A DNA stretch of 64,000 nt from Ulvibacter sp. MAR_2010_11 (GTDB taxonomy: Bacteria; Bacteroidota; Bacteroidia; Flavobacteriales; Flavobacteriaceae). The translations under genes and the position numbers were made by a program. Below are positions 26,758 to 36,051 of this stretch, piece by piece (the stretch's first letter is position 1; every line of letters begins with the position of its first letter). The DNA is taken from NCBI RefSeq assembly GCF_002813135.1, contig NZ_PHTY01000001.1, forward strand, positions 1,111,501-1,175,500, given 5' to 3'. Under the pieces are notes generated by a model. That model searched no databases, was not told the DNA's origin, and worked only from the letters and a program-made list of their open reading frames with translations.

Positions 26758-27669
26758 ATGGCACACAATCACTCTCACCATCACACTCACAACGATGTAA
26801 AGGGGAGGAATCTGCTTATTTCCATCGTTCTAAATATTCTTATAACTGTTGCTCAAGTTATAGGAGGTTTAATTTCAGGTAGCTTGTCACTTTTAAGTGA
26901 TGCGCTGCATAATTTTAGCGATGTAATTTCTTTGGTCGTAAGCTATATAGCCGACAAATTTTCTAAAAAGGCTGCTTCTGTCGATAAGACCTTCGGATAT
27001 AAACGCGCCGAAATCATTGCAGCCTTTGTCAACGCATTGTCGCTTTTAATTGTAGCGGCTTATCTTATTTATGAGGCAATCCTTCGGTTTTTAAATCCTA
27101 CAACCATAGAAAGCGGCATTGTAATCTGGTTGGCACTTTTAGGGATTGTCGCAAATGGCGCCAGTGTTTTATTGCTTCGGAAAGATTCTAAGGAAAACAT
27201 GAATATGCGATCGGCCTATTTGCATCTTTTTACCGATATGTCTGCTTCGGTGGCAGTGTTGGTCGGAGGTCTGTTAATGAAATACTACGGATGGTTTTGG
27301 GTAGACAGCGTACTTACTGTATTAATTGCAGTATATTTAATTTTTATGGGCTATGATTTACTGAAAAGCTCTTTTAAAGTATTGATGCTTTTCACCCCTG
27401 ACGATATTAAACTTGAAAAGATAAGCAAAGCAATCTCTAACTTTTCGGAAGTAAAAAACATACATCATATGCACGCCTGGCAACTCAATGAAAAAGAAAT
27501 ACATTTGGAAGCACATATCGAGTTCCATGAAGATATTTCGTTGTCGCAGTTCGATGACATTTCAGAAAAAATAGAGGAATTATTACATCACGACTTTGGT
27601 ATCAATCACGTGAATTTACAACCCGAATATCAAAAGGACGATCCTAAAGACATCATTATCCAGGACTAA
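26758..27669 (+). CDS. Cation diffusion facilitator (CDF) family metal exporter, CzcD/ZitB-like
   Basis: A 303-residue membrane protein. A histidine-rich N-terminus (MAHNHSHHHTH) is followed by six predicted transmembrane segments. The family's metal site is visible in SDALHNFSD (H51, D55) and in the HLFTDMSAS segment of helix V. A C-terminal cytoplasmic ferredoxin-like domain contains the HHMHAWQL and EAHIEF metal-binding motifs. Expected to exchange Zn, and perhaps Co or Cd, for protons across the inner membrane. Confidence 0.93.
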   Translation: MAHNHSHHHTHNDVKGRNLLISIVLNILITVAQVIGGLISGSLSLLSDALHNFSDVISLVVSYIADKFSKKAASVDKTFGYKRAEIIAAFVNALSLLIVAAYLIYEAILRFLNPTTIESGIVIWLALLGIVANGASVLLLRKDSKENMNMRSAYLHLFTDMSASVAVLVGGLLMKYYGWFWVDSVLTVLIAVYLIFMGYDLLKSSFKVLMLFTPDDIKLEKISKAISNFSEVKNIHHMHAWQLNEKEIHLEAHIEFHEDISLSQFDDISEKIEELLHHDFGINHVNLQPEYQKDDPKDIIIQD

Positions 27670-27670
27670 T

Positions 27671-28111
27671 ATGGAAATAGCAGTAAAAAAATTTGATGCA
27701 CTTACCATCTACGAATTGTACGATATATTGCAATTACGCAGTGAAATCTTTGTGGTAGAACAGGATTGTGTGTATCAGGATTTGGATGGAAAGGATGCAA
27801 AAGCATTACATGTTTTAGGATGGCACGACGGAAAAATTGTGGCTTATACACGCTGTTTTCCGCCCGGAGTATATTTTGAAGCTGCTTCAATAGGACGTGT
27901 AGTTGTAGAGGTGAACCACAGAAAATACGGTTTTGGTCACGACATTATGAAGGCTTCGATAGAAGCTATAGAAAATCATTTCGGAACCAATAGCATAAAA
28001 CTTTCGGCGCAAACTTATTTGAAACGTTTTTACGAATCACACGGATTTTCAATCATTGGCGAAGAATACCTTGAAGATGGTATTCCGCATATTGCAATGA
28101 TTACAACTTAA
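27671..28111 (+). CDS. GNAT family N-acetyltransferase, ElaA-like
   Basis: A 146-residue protein with the ElaA pattern: ELYDILQLRSEIFVVEQDCVYQDLDGKD at the N-terminus and the acetyl-CoA-binding region SIGRVVVEVNHRKYGFGHDIM, then YLKRFYESHGF. The substrate is unknown. It starts 1 bp after the CDF gene. Its 3' end overlaps the convergent unknown gene at 28101-28111. Confidence 0.9.
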   Translation: MEIAVKKFDALTIYELYDILQLRSEIFVVEQDCVYQDLDGKDAKALHVLGWHDGKIVAYTRCFPPGVYFEAASIGRVVVEVNHRKYGFGHDIMKASIEAIENHFGTNSIKLSAQTYLKRFYESHGFSIIGEEYLEDGIPHIAMITT

Positions 28112-28472
28112 TCAGGTTTTTCTGAAGGTTTAAATCGGCCAACATTTCATTGGTAAATTTATAATGCCCACGGCGCGTAATAATTCTAAAACGCTCATTT
28201 CGCATACGGGACAGGACGTCTAAAAAGCGCCATTTCGATTTCAGCAAAGTGGGAGTTTGCGACTTGAGACTGATTTCAAAATAATGTTTGACACCGGCCC
28301 GTTCGGCTACAATATCAGGAGTTATCAAAATATCGGTGCCTTTTTTTCGATACGACTTAGGGGTTTCATACCCCTCAATATCGGCTTTGATGTTTTCAAA
28401 TCCCTTGTGCTCTAAATACGTGACAGAATCTTTAATCGCTTCTGTACTTTCTGCTTTATCTACTTGTACCAT
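28101..28472 (-). CDS. Conserved flavobacterial protein of unknown function
   Basis: A 123-residue soluble, basic protein I recognise only as conserved in flavobacteria. Features: ESTEAIKDSVTYLEHKGFENIKADIEGYETPKSY at the N-terminus, then TDILITPDIVAERAG and KHYFEISLKSQ. The spacing of an acidic TPDI and a following FEISLK is loosely like the PD-(D/E)xK nuclease core, but this is not a firm assignment. No signal peptide or membrane segment. It converges on the GNAT gene with an 11-bp overlap. The 184-bp interval upstream shows no other gene. Confidence 0.7.
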   Translation of the reverse strand: MVQVDKAESTEAIKDSVTYLEHKGFENIKADIEGYETPKSYRKKGTDILITPDIVAERAGVKHYFEISLKSQTPTLLKSKWRFLDVLSRMRNERFRIITRRGHYKFTNEMLADLNLQKNLIKL

Positions 28473-28656
28473 AACCGGTAAAATACGAAATTTAAATGCA
28501 AATATGTGTTAATGAGGCGTTAAGTCTGTGTAGAGCGTACGCTTTTATTGAAAGGAATTCGTAATTGTGACGTAATATTTTCGTCATTAATAGGATCGCA
28601 AATGTCTAAGCCATATTGGATTTCCAATCAAGGTAGTTTAAAAATAGAATCCAAGA

Positions 28657-30279
28657 CTACCTAAGAATTCGGTTGTATTTGTTGGTATCGTTTAACAATG
28701 AGACGGCTTCTAAAATTTCAGGATTGTGAGTTACCTGATAGTCGTATAAACCTTCTCGGTAGAAGTAGCGCTTCAAAATTTCGTCACTCAATAACGATTT
28801 AATTTCGGCCTTTTTTGCCACAACCGCCTTGTCTTTTGCCACGTCTATGGCTGCCATTAATTGGTTGTAACTCGAACCAATTTCAGTCTGAAGATCATCA
28901 TCTTCGGCACGGCGCAAAGCTTTGGCAAATTCCTTTTCTGTTTCTGTTTCGTAGTTGAAGTTATTCTGCTTCAGAAAGCGTAAAAAGTCCTGAAAATCGG
29001 TTTCAGAAAAGCTAAAATTCTTCGAATCGGTCATTTGATGGCTGTAATAATACTGCGTGGCATAGTTAAATATCACGTTGTCTTTTAATAAGGCCGTTGT
29101 AATTGGGCTAAAGACAGCTGTTTCCACTTCAATATCGGGTAAAATTCCTCCTCCGTCATAAACTGTTCGGCCACCTTTGGTTTTAAACTGATTGTATTTT
29201 TTTGCATCTACACGAATTGGATCACCGTTTTCGTCTCTATTCCAGTAATCCAACGCCTGTATACATCGTCCGCTGGGAGTATAATAACGGGAAATAGTAA
29301 CTTTTAACTGAGTTCCATAAGTTAACTTTTTAGGACGTTGCACCAACCCCTTCCCGAAACTTCGCGCGCCAACAATTACGGCACGATCCAGATCTTGTAA
29401 TCCACCCGAAACAATTTCACTTGCTGAGGCGCTTCGGCCGTTTACCAATACCACCAACGGAATTTCCGTATCAACCGGATCTTTGGTGGTTTTATAGGTT
29501 TTGTTGTACTTCTCAATCACCGATTTGGTGGTGGTAATCACCTCTCCTTTCGGAACAAAAAGATTAACAATATTAATCGCTTCAGTCAGCAATCCGCCGG
29601 GATTTCCTCGTAAATCGAGGATGATTTTCTTAGCCCCTTGTGATTTTAAATCTTCTAACGCCCCTTTGGTTTCCATAGTTGTTTTTCTGTTAAAGGAAGA
29701 AAGCACAATGTAGCCAATGTCGTTATTTAGTAATTTGAAATAGGGCACCGCCTTAACATCGACCGCAGAACGCGTGATGGTTGTGGTATTCGATTTCCCC
29801 TGACGCAAATAAGTAACTTCAACTTGTGAGTTGGGAGCGCCTTTTAACAATTCTCCTGCATCGTCTTCAACATCGGAAATATTGACCGTTCCAATTTTAA
29901 TAATCTCATCCCCTGCCTTGAGTCCGGCCTTGTCTGCGGGATAATCTTTATAAGGTTCAACAATGATTATTTTATCTTTTTCAGATCGAGCCGTAGCGCC
30001 AATTCCGGTATATGCTCCCGAATTATTGATATACGCATCTTCTACTGCCTGTTCGTTCCAATACACGGTATAGGGATCCAGATCTTCAAGCATTCCCTTG
30101 ATGGCCTTGTCCATTAAAATTGCCGGAGTCACTTCATCTACATAATTCATGTTCAGCTCCTTGAAGAGCGTTGTAAATATTTCTATTTGCTTGGCAATTT
30201 CAAAGAAATCACTTTTAAAACTCGCCGCGGAGAATAAAATTCCGAGTGCGATTAAGGGAACGATAATTTTCTTTTTCAT
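28657..30279 (-). CDS. S41 family C-terminal processing peptidase (CtpA/Prc-like)
   Basis: A 540-residue secreted protease. Signal or anchor segment at 1-20, helical N-terminal region with DLDPYTVYW (67-74), PDZ domain at about 87-170, and the S41 catalytic domain with the SASASE motif (283-288) and general-base lysine in FGKG (K310). A C-terminal extension of about 130 residues is helical. It cleaves periplasmic proteins near the C-terminus. Last gene of an apparent rnpA-DUF4349-S41 run, starting 3 bp after the DUF4349 stop. Confidence 0.94.
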   Translation of the reverse strand: MKKKIIVPLIALGILFSAASFKSDFFEIAKQIEIFTTLFKELNMNYVDEVTPAILMDKAIKGMLEDLDPYTVYWNEQAVEDAYINNSGAYTGIGATARSEKDKIIIVEPYKDYPADKAGLKAGDEIIKIGTVNISDVEDDAGELLKGAPNSQVEVTYLRQGKSNTTTITRSAVDVKAVPYFKLLNNDIGYIVLSSFNRKTTMETKGALEDLKSQGAKKIILDLRGNPGGLLTEAINIVNLFVPKGEVITTTKSVIEKYNKTYKTTKDPVDTEIPLVVLVNGRSASASEIVSGGLQDLDRAVIVGARSFGKGLVQRPKKLTYGTQLKVTISRYYTPSGRCIQALDYWNRDENGDPIRVDAKKYNQFKTKGGRTVYDGGGILPDIEVETAVFSPITTALLKDNVIFNYATQYYYSHQMTDSKNFSFSETDFQDFLRFLKQNNFNYETETEKEFAKALRRAEDDDLQTEIGSSYNQLMAAIDVAKDKAVVAKKAEIKSLLSDEILKRYFYREGLYDYQVTHNPEILEAVSLLNDTNKYNRILR

Positions 30280-30282
30280 AAT

Positions 30283-31113
30283 CTATTTCTTTTTACGTCT
30301 TCTTATAATCCAACGTATTACTAAAATGGCGATTCCTATAAGTAAAAACAACGGCCACAGATATAATAAGCCAAGGAAAAATACCGAAATTCCATCCCAA
30401 CCGCCTTGGAAAGCATTTTTCATTTTTTGTCCGTAGGACTGTGTAATACCTGTTTCTGAAGTAATTTTATAAAATTCGATGGTCACGGTGCTCATCGAGA
30501 CGCGATTCTGTAAAAACTGAAGCCTACCTTGCTTAGCTTCAATTTCTTCCCGAATATTTGACAATTCCCGCTCAATTTCGAGCATGTCTTTCACGCTTTT
30601 CGCCTGACTTAACAGCTCGAGATAGCGTTTTTCAAGTTCTCGTTTGGCTTTGAGCCGGGCTTCCAGGTCTACAAACTCTTCGGAGACGTCTTGTTGTGAG
30701 ATTTCACGCTGATCGAAGTAATCAACTCCTTCGGAAACGCCGGCAATAAAATTATGAAAGCTTTCGGTAGGAACTCGCACTGTAAGATTTCGGAATAAGC
30801 GGTTATAGCCCTTTCCGCTGTTGTCGTTTTGTACAGTCCCTTTGTATTGCTGCGCCAGTTGAAGAATTTTTTGGTGTGTTTCTTCGGGCTTTTGTGTTTC
30901 AAAAACCAAATTAGCTGTCTTAATGATTTTTTGCTCCTGAATTTCAGTGCTTTCCGAGCCATCTATCGATTGTAAAACCCCATCCATACTAGCCATTTCA
31001 GGCTCCAACTTATAACCGGCCATTTCTTCATCGGCCACCATTACTCCATTATCGGATGCAGGTCCGCCACAGGCTAAAAAAAACAAAAAAAGTATACTGC
31101 TAAATAGTTTCAT
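30283..31113 (-). CDS. DUF4349 domain-containing lipoprotein
   Basis: A 276-residue protein with a lipoprotein signal (LFFLACGG, cysteine at 16), the DUF4349 domain (KTANLVFETQKPEETHQKILQLAQQYKG onward), a coiled coil at about 150-210 and a C-terminal transmembrane helix followed by RRRKKK. A topology with a lipid-anchored N-terminus and a membrane-spanning C-terminus is unusual but typical for the family. Function unknown. It overlaps the 3' end of rnpA by 14 bp. Confidence 0.87.
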   Translation of the reverse strand: MKLFSSILFLFFLACGGPASDNGVMVADEEMAGYKLEPEMASMDGVLQSIDGSESTEIQEQKIIKTANLVFETQKPEETHQKILQLAQQYKGTVQNDNSGKGYNRLFRNLTVRVPTESFHNFIAGVSEGVDYFDQREISQQDVSEEFVDLEARLKAKRELEKRYLELLSQAKSVKDMLEIERELSNIREEIEAKQGRLQFLQNRVSMSTVTIEFYKITSETGITQSYGQKMKNAFQGGWDGISVFFLGLLYLWPLFLLIGIAILVIRWIIRRRKKK

Positions 31114-31465
31114 TTGCTAAAAGTTTAAGCAGAAATCGCATGGAAGCCTCCAAAGTGACGTACTGCGGTTTGTCCTTACTAATATATAAAAATAACAACG
31201 CAAATTTTGGGCCGTTATTAGCGCGCAACACCTCTTTTTGAAGGCGATACGTTTCCCGAAGCTGCCTTTTTATACGATTTCTAGTCACGGCACTTTTAAA
31301 ATTTCGCTTTGGAACTGCAAAAGCAGCCTGGAAAGTTTCCAGATTTTCAAGCGGAAGATAAAACACTTTTACTGGAAATTTGGTCAACGATTTACCCTCC
31401 AAAAACAAGGCTTCGATTGTTTTGCGGCTTTTTAATTTTTCGTGTTTCGGTAACCGGAAATTCAT
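31100..31465 (-). CDS. rnpA: Ribonuclease P protein component
   Basis: A 121-residue basic protein with the RnpA signature AVTRNRIKRQLRETYR (RNRIKR at 62-67). It pairs with the RNase P RNA to remove 5' leaders from tRNA precursors. An upstream extension to 31528 is in frame, but it runs through the terminator of the preceding M1 peptidase gene, so the ATG at 31465 (MNFRLPKHEKL) is chosen. rpmH, the usual neighbour, is not adjacent here. Confidence 0.94.
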   Translation of the reverse strand: MNFRLPKHEKLKSRKTIEALFLEGKSLTKFPVKVFYLPLENLETFQAAFAVPKRNFKSAVTRNRIKRQLRETYRLQKEVLRANNGPKFALLFLYISKDKPQYVTLEASMRFLLKLLANETI

Positions 31466-31492
31466 AGTATAAAAGTACAATAATACTTCATA

Positions 31493-31521
31493 AAAAAACC
31501 CGCCTGGTAGCAGCGGGTTCT
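31493..31521 (-). terminator. Terminator of the M1 peptidase gene
   Basis: On the minus strand AACCCGCtgctaccaGGCGGGTT is followed by a T-run. It separates the S8-M1 genes from rnpA. Confidence 0.88.
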
Positions 31522-31539
31522 TCAGCATTAGAAATGCAA

Positions 31540-33375
31540 TTAGTTTAATCCGTAGCCGTTATTCTCCGGATTGATATCCGCCATACGCATTGTCGCGTCT
31601 ATCATCATGGTTTTTACCTTTTTTCCTGAAGGAATTTCAAAAGAATAGGTGGGATATGCCCAGGCCCAATCTTTCAAGACAGTGCGCTTCCAGTCCGGAA
31701 AAGGATTTGGTTTTTCGGCACGTGCCATTTGCAACGGAATGTAAAACGACTCCTGAGTTCCGTCTTCGTATTGTACATACAAATCGATAGGCATAGGCAT
31801 CAAACCAACTCGCTCCAGTGTAACGGTTGTTTTTCCATCTGTGTCAGACACACTTTTAATTCCGTAATCGATCGTATTAGTTGTTAGCGTCCAATCTGTT
31901 AGATACCAATCGAGCTCGAAGCCCGAAACTTTTTCGGCTACCCGAATAAAATCGTTGGGAGTAGGATGTTTAAATTTCCACTCGCTAAAGTAACGCTTCA
32001 ATGTTTTCTGTAAATTTTCTTCCCCAATTACATAACCCAACTGCGCCAGAAAAACGGCTCCTTTGCTATAAGCAGAGATACCATAGCCACGATTGCTGTC
32101 GTATCGGTCGGCGTGCGTGCTTTGCGGCTGCTCTTTGCCGCTTTTAGCTAAAAATGTATAACCCCGATAAGAACCGGCATGCGGATTGGGATCGTTTTCT
32201 TTCATCACCACATTCATGGCTTCTCCTGAAATATAAGAGGTAAACCCTTCATCCATCCATTCGTGTTTGCTCTCATTGGTCGCCAACAAAAACTGAAACC
32301 AGGTATGTGCCAATTCGTGTGCGGTAACTCCTACCAGACTTTCGAACTTACGCTCTCCTGTAATAAGGGTACACATTGCATATTCCATACCGCCGTCACC
32401 CCCTTGAATCACCGAATATTGTTTGTAAGGGTAAGGCCCAAGATGCTTGTTGAAATATTCCATCAACTCGGCCGTTTTTGGCTGTAAATTCTTCCAGTTT
32501 TCAATAATTTCAGGCTTGTTTTTATAGAAAAAGTGTAAGTCTACTCCGTTTGGTCCTTTGTAAACATCGTGAATATAGTTGTTGTCTGCAGCCCAGGTAA
32601 AATCGTGTACATTGGGCGCTACAAAGTGCCATGTGTATTTTCCTTTTACAGGCTTCATGGTTTTTTGACCGGGTTCCTGATACCCGTGACCAATTTCTGC
32701 CGGATTTTGAAGGTAGCCGGAACCACCAATTGTATAATCCGAATTAATTGTAATTCTTACATCGTAATCTCCCCAAACTCCGTGAAATTCTCTCGCGATA
32801 TACGGATCGGCATGCCATCCTTCAAAATCATATTCTGCCAGTTTCGGGTACCATTGCGTCATTGAAAGAGCGATGCCCTCTTCGTTATTGCGCCCGCTTC
32901 TTCTAACTTGTAAAGGAACCTGTGCGTCCCAATCCATATGAAACGAGGTGCTTTTTCCGGGCAAGATTGATGTATTCAAGGTAACTTCAAGGATGGTTCC
33001 AACCACTTCATATTTTACGGGCTTCCCATCCTGAGTTAACAAGGTGGGTTTTATATAGCCTATTTCTGACGGTGTTAACTTTGAAATTTTGTCTGCCACT
33101 CTATCGTCGGCATCAGAAATAGTCTGTGATCGCACATCCATTTCACTTCCGGGCTGAAAGGCATTAAAATGCAGATGATAAAATACCCTGTTTAAGGTAT
33201 CGGGAGAATTATTGGTATACACCAAATCCTGTTTTCCTTTATATTGATAGGTTTTAACATCCATGTCGATTTCCATTTTGTAATCGACCTTTTGTTGCCA
33301 GTAACCGGTTGTATTTTGTCCCACTGCAGTGGCAACCAGTAGTAGTGTGAATATGCTTGCTAGAACTCTATTCAT
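31540..33375 (-). CDS. M1 family metallopeptidase (aminopeptidase N-like), secreted
   Basis: A 611-residue protein with a signal peptide (about 1-19, ending AVGQ), an N-terminal beta domain, the exopeptidase motif GGMEYA (328-333) and the zinc site HELAH (H353, E354, H357) with the third ligand E376 in WMDEGF. This is a complete gluzincin active site, so aminopeptidase activity is expected in the periplasm or outside. Its ATG shares the junction with the S8 peptidase stop (TAATG), indicating translational coupling of the two peptidases. Confidence 0.94.
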   Translation of the reverse strand: MNRVLASIFTLLLVATAVGQNTTGYWQQKVDYKMEIDMDVKTYQYKGKQDLVYTNNSPDTLNRVFYHLHFNAFQPGSEMDVRSQTISDADDRVADKISKLTPSEIGYIKPTLLTQDGKPVKYEVVGTILEVTLNTSILPGKSTSFHMDWDAQVPLQVRRSGRNNEEGIALSMTQWYPKLAEYDFEGWHADPYIAREFHGVWGDYDVRITINSDYTIGGSGYLQNPAEIGHGYQEPGQKTMKPVKGKYTWHFVAPNVHDFTWAADNNYIHDVYKGPNGVDLHFFYKNKPEIIENWKNLQPKTAELMEYFNKHLGPYPYKQYSVIQGGDGGMEYAMCTLITGERKFESLVGVTAHELAHTWFQFLLATNESKHEWMDEGFTSYISGEAMNVVMKENDPNPHAGSYRGYTFLAKSGKEQPQSTHADRYDSNRGYGISAYSKGAVFLAQLGYVIGEENLQKTLKRYFSEWKFKHPTPNDFIRVAEKVSGFELDWYLTDWTLTTNTIDYGIKSVSDTDGKTTVTLERVGLMPMPIDLYVQYEDGTQESFYIPLQMARAEKPNPFPDWKRTVLKDWAWAYPTYSFEIPSGKKVKTMMIDATMRMADINPENNGYGLN

Positions 33376-35045
33376 TATTTGGAAATTTTATCGGCCATAA
33401 TCAAGGCGTTATATAAATTCACCATTTTTCCGCTTTTTGAAACTGCAGTAAAATTATCGGTGTTCGAAGGATCTCCTCCTAAGACTACAGGTGTTTTTGA
33501 AGATAACCCGCTATCCATTAAAATTTGTTTTACTTGTTTTGCTGAAAGAGAAGGGTAATACGATCTAATCATCGCAGCCACACCGGCCACCGCAGGAGCA
33601 GCCATCGAAGTCCCCTGAAGGTATTCGTAGGTATTTAAAGGGGTAGTCGACCAGATTTTTACACCGGGTCCGAAAACATCCACGTTCGATTTTCCGTAAT
33701 TTGAAAAATCTGCAACCATCTCCCCGCCGTATTTGTAGTTAAGCGCTCCAATGGTAATAAAGGTGTCTCCCATTTCGGCCTCAACGCCTTCTTGGTCGTT
33801 TGGATAAACCTGAATGGTGTCCAGATTGAAACCTTCATTTCCGGCTGCATTTACAATTAAAACGTCCTTCTCTGAAGCGTACTTAATAGCATCCCATACC
33901 CACTGCGGATGCGGAGAATAGTACTTTCCGAAGCTAGTGTTGATCACTTTTGCACCGTTGTCAACCGCATAGCGAATGGCCAAGGCGATATCTTTGTCGT
34001 ATTCGTCACCATCAGGGACAGCACGAACCACCATAATTTCTACATTGTTTGCAACACCGTTCATTCCTATTCCATTGTTACGTTCTGCAGCGATAATTCC
34101 CGCCACGTGAGTACCGTGTCGAGCATCTGCTTTTTTAGGGTCCGGACCGTCAACATCTCCGTTGCCATAGAATTTATCGTTGATATCGTCGGGATTATCA
34201 CCCAAGACCGTTCTGAAATCTTTCTGAAGGTTAAAATGCGTATCCAGTCTTCCACCGAAATATTCGATGCCTTCCGTAAGTTGTTTTATTACTTCAGGAA
34301 CAGTGTCGCCAAAATTGAGCATTTGGGTGAGCATTCCAATGTGTTGTTGTTCTTCGGAAGTAGGATTTTGAATCGCTGCAAGTTCTTGCTTGGTATATTT
34401 TTCTTTTCCTAATTTTTTTGAAATTGAAGCGTGAGCCGGTTTTACCTGAGACAATATTTGCTCATACTGTGCTTTAGAGCCCAAAGCTTCTTGATACTCT
34501 TTTTCATATTCGGCCTTTGCTTTTTGGTACAAAGCAAATTCGGCACGGTCTGCTGCGCTTACTGAAGCATCATTCTTTCCTTCAAATTTAGGAGCCAATT
34601 TTTTCAAATAGCGAACGTATTCCATGTTTTCAGCAACAATATCTCCCAGAAAATTCCATCCGTGTACATCGTCCACATAGCCGTTATTATCATCATCTTT
34701 CCCGTTACCGGCAATCTCTCCCTTATTTACCCATATTACATTTTTCAAGTCCTCATGTTCAATATCGATACCGCTATCAATCACACCCACAATTACTTTT
34801 TGACCTTTTCTGTTGGCGACAATTTGTGAATAGGCCTTATTTACACTCATCCCGGGAATTGTATCCGTCAACAAGTCTAAGGCGCTCCATTCTTTATATT
34901 GAACTTCGGTAAGATCGGTCGTTTTGAGCGGAAGGGTATCCACATTTTCAATTGGGGTAGAAACCATTGGTGCCACGCTGCTCCCGCAGCCGGTGAGCAT
35001 TGCGGCCGATACAGCAGCAAGGAGGGTCGTTTTTAAAATTTTCAT
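33375..35045 (-). CDS. S8 family serine peptidase (subtilase), lipoprotein
   Basis: A 556-residue protein with a lipoprotein signal peptide (MKILKTTLLAAVSAAMLTGC; cysteine at 20). The catalytic triad is intact: D90 in VIDSGID, H310 in RHGTHVAG and S480 in QGTSMAAP. The Asp and His are separated by 220 residues, far more than the roughly 40 of subtilisin, because of a charged helical insertion rich in K, E, A and Q. I chose the ATG at 35045 because it starts the signal peptide; the frame opens earlier at 35072. Coupled to the M1 peptidase downstream. Confidence 0.93.
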   Translation of the reverse strand: MKILKTTLLAAVSAAMLTGCGSSVAPMVSTPIENVDTLPLKTTDLTEVQYKEWSALDLLTDTIPGMSVNKAYSQIVANRKGQKVIVGVIDSGIDIEHEDLKNVIWVNKGEIAGNGKDDDNNGYVDDVHGWNFLGDIVAENMEYVRYLKKLAPKFEGKNDASVSAADRAEFALYQKAKAEYEKEYQEALGSKAQYEQILSQVKPAHASISKKLGKEKYTKQELAAIQNPTSEEQQHIGMLTQMLNFGDTVPEVIKQLTEGIEYFGGRLDTHFNLQKDFRTVLGDNPDDINDKFYGNGDVDGPDPKKADARHGTHVAGIIAAERNNGIGMNGVANNVEIMVVRAVPDGDEYDKDIALAIRYAVDNGAKVINTSFGKYYSPHPQWVWDAIKYASEKDVLIVNAAGNEGFNLDTIQVYPNDQEGVEAEMGDTFITIGALNYKYGGEMVADFSNYGKSNVDVFGPGVKIWSTTPLNTYEYLQGTSMAAPAVAGVAAMIRSYYPSLSAKQVKQILMDSGLSSKTPVVLGGDPSNTDNFTAVSKSGKMVNLYNALIMADKISK

Positions 35046-35055
35046 CGAAGTATAA

Positions 35056-35916
35056 TTAATTAAAAAGTTCATTAAAAGTAAAAACCGAATCTAGACGAAT
35101 GCCTTTCTCGGTATGTTTTACGGTTATAATCTGGTTGTGAGCATCGTGCTCTAAAAATAGGTAATAGTTATGGTCTGCCGCCGCAGTTAAAAATTTTTCT
35201 TTTTCAGGAAGTGTGAGCAAAGGTCGGGTGTCGTAACCCATTACAAAAGGAATGGGCAAATGACCTGCAGTAGGCAGCAAATCGGCCATAAAGACAATTG
35301 TTTTTCCTTCGTATTCGATATGGGGAATCATTTGCTTTTCGGTATGTCCATCGGCAAAAAATATCCCGAAATCCAACTCCTTTGCCTCACTAAAATCTGT
35401 AATCGGGTTCGCGACAAACTTAAGTTGGCCGCTATCTTGCATGGGAAGAATATTTTCTTCCAAAAACGAAGCTTTTTCGCGACGGTTAGGCTGTGTGGCC
35501 CATTTCCAATGGCGTTCATTGCTCCAGAACGTTGCGTTTTTAAAGGCAGGTTCATATCCGGTTTTATCTTTGTTCCATTGAACACTTCCGCCGCAATGGT
35601 CAAAATGCAAATGAGTCATAAAAACGTCGGTGATATCATCCCGGTGAAATCCTAGTTTTTTCAAAGAATTATCTAAGGTAAAATCTCCCCAGGGATAGTA
35701 GTAGCCGTAAAATTTATCACTCTGTTTATTCCCCATTCCCGTGTCGACAAGTGTTAATCGGTCGCCGTTTTCAATAAGCAAACAGCGTGCCGCTATATCA
35801 ATCATATTATTGCTATCGGCAGGATTGGTTCTAGACCACAACGATTTAGGAACAACACCAAACATGGCACCACCATCCAATTTAAAATTTCCGGCCTCAA
35901 TAGGGTATAACCTCAT
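35056..35916 (-). CDS. MBL fold metallo-hydrolase
   Basis: A 286-residue protein with the metallo-beta-lactamase fold: metal motif THLHFDHCGG, a downstream histidine in FADGHTEKQ and a further aspartate in VFMADLLPTAGH. This resembles the lactonase/hydrolase branch that includes AiiA-type enzymes, but the substrate is unknown. No signal peptide is seen. The start at 35916 (MRLYPIEAGNFKLDGG) is preferred to the ATG at 35937. It is 10 bp upstream of the S8 peptidase on the same strand. Confidence 0.88.
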   Translation of the reverse strand: MRLYPIEAGNFKLDGGAMFGVVPKSLWSRTNPADSNNMIDIAARCLLIENGDRLTLVDTGMGNKQSDKFYGYYYPWGDFTLDNSLKKLGFHRDDITDVFMTHLHFDHCGGSVQWNKDKTGYEPAFKNATFWSNERHWKWATQPNRREKASFLEENILPMQDSGQLKFVANPITDFSEAKELDFGIFFADGHTEKQMIPHIEYEGKTIVFMADLLPTAGHLPIPFVMGYDTRPLLTLPEKEKFLTAAADHNYYLFLEHDAHNQIITVKHTEKGIRLDSVFTFNELFN

Positions 35917-36051
35917 AGAAATACAAAAGTGATGCAAAATACTAAAAGCGTTACACTCTGGTAAAGTTGGAGTTAATTAATTATACTATTTTTAACAAAA
36001 ACCTGACTTTTATCCTAAATTGCAGGCTAATATTTAGAGGAACTAACACAT

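Noticed and set aside
31466-31528. 21-codon upstream extension of rnpA
   Set aside because: It is made of the terminator hairpin of the M1 peptidase gene.
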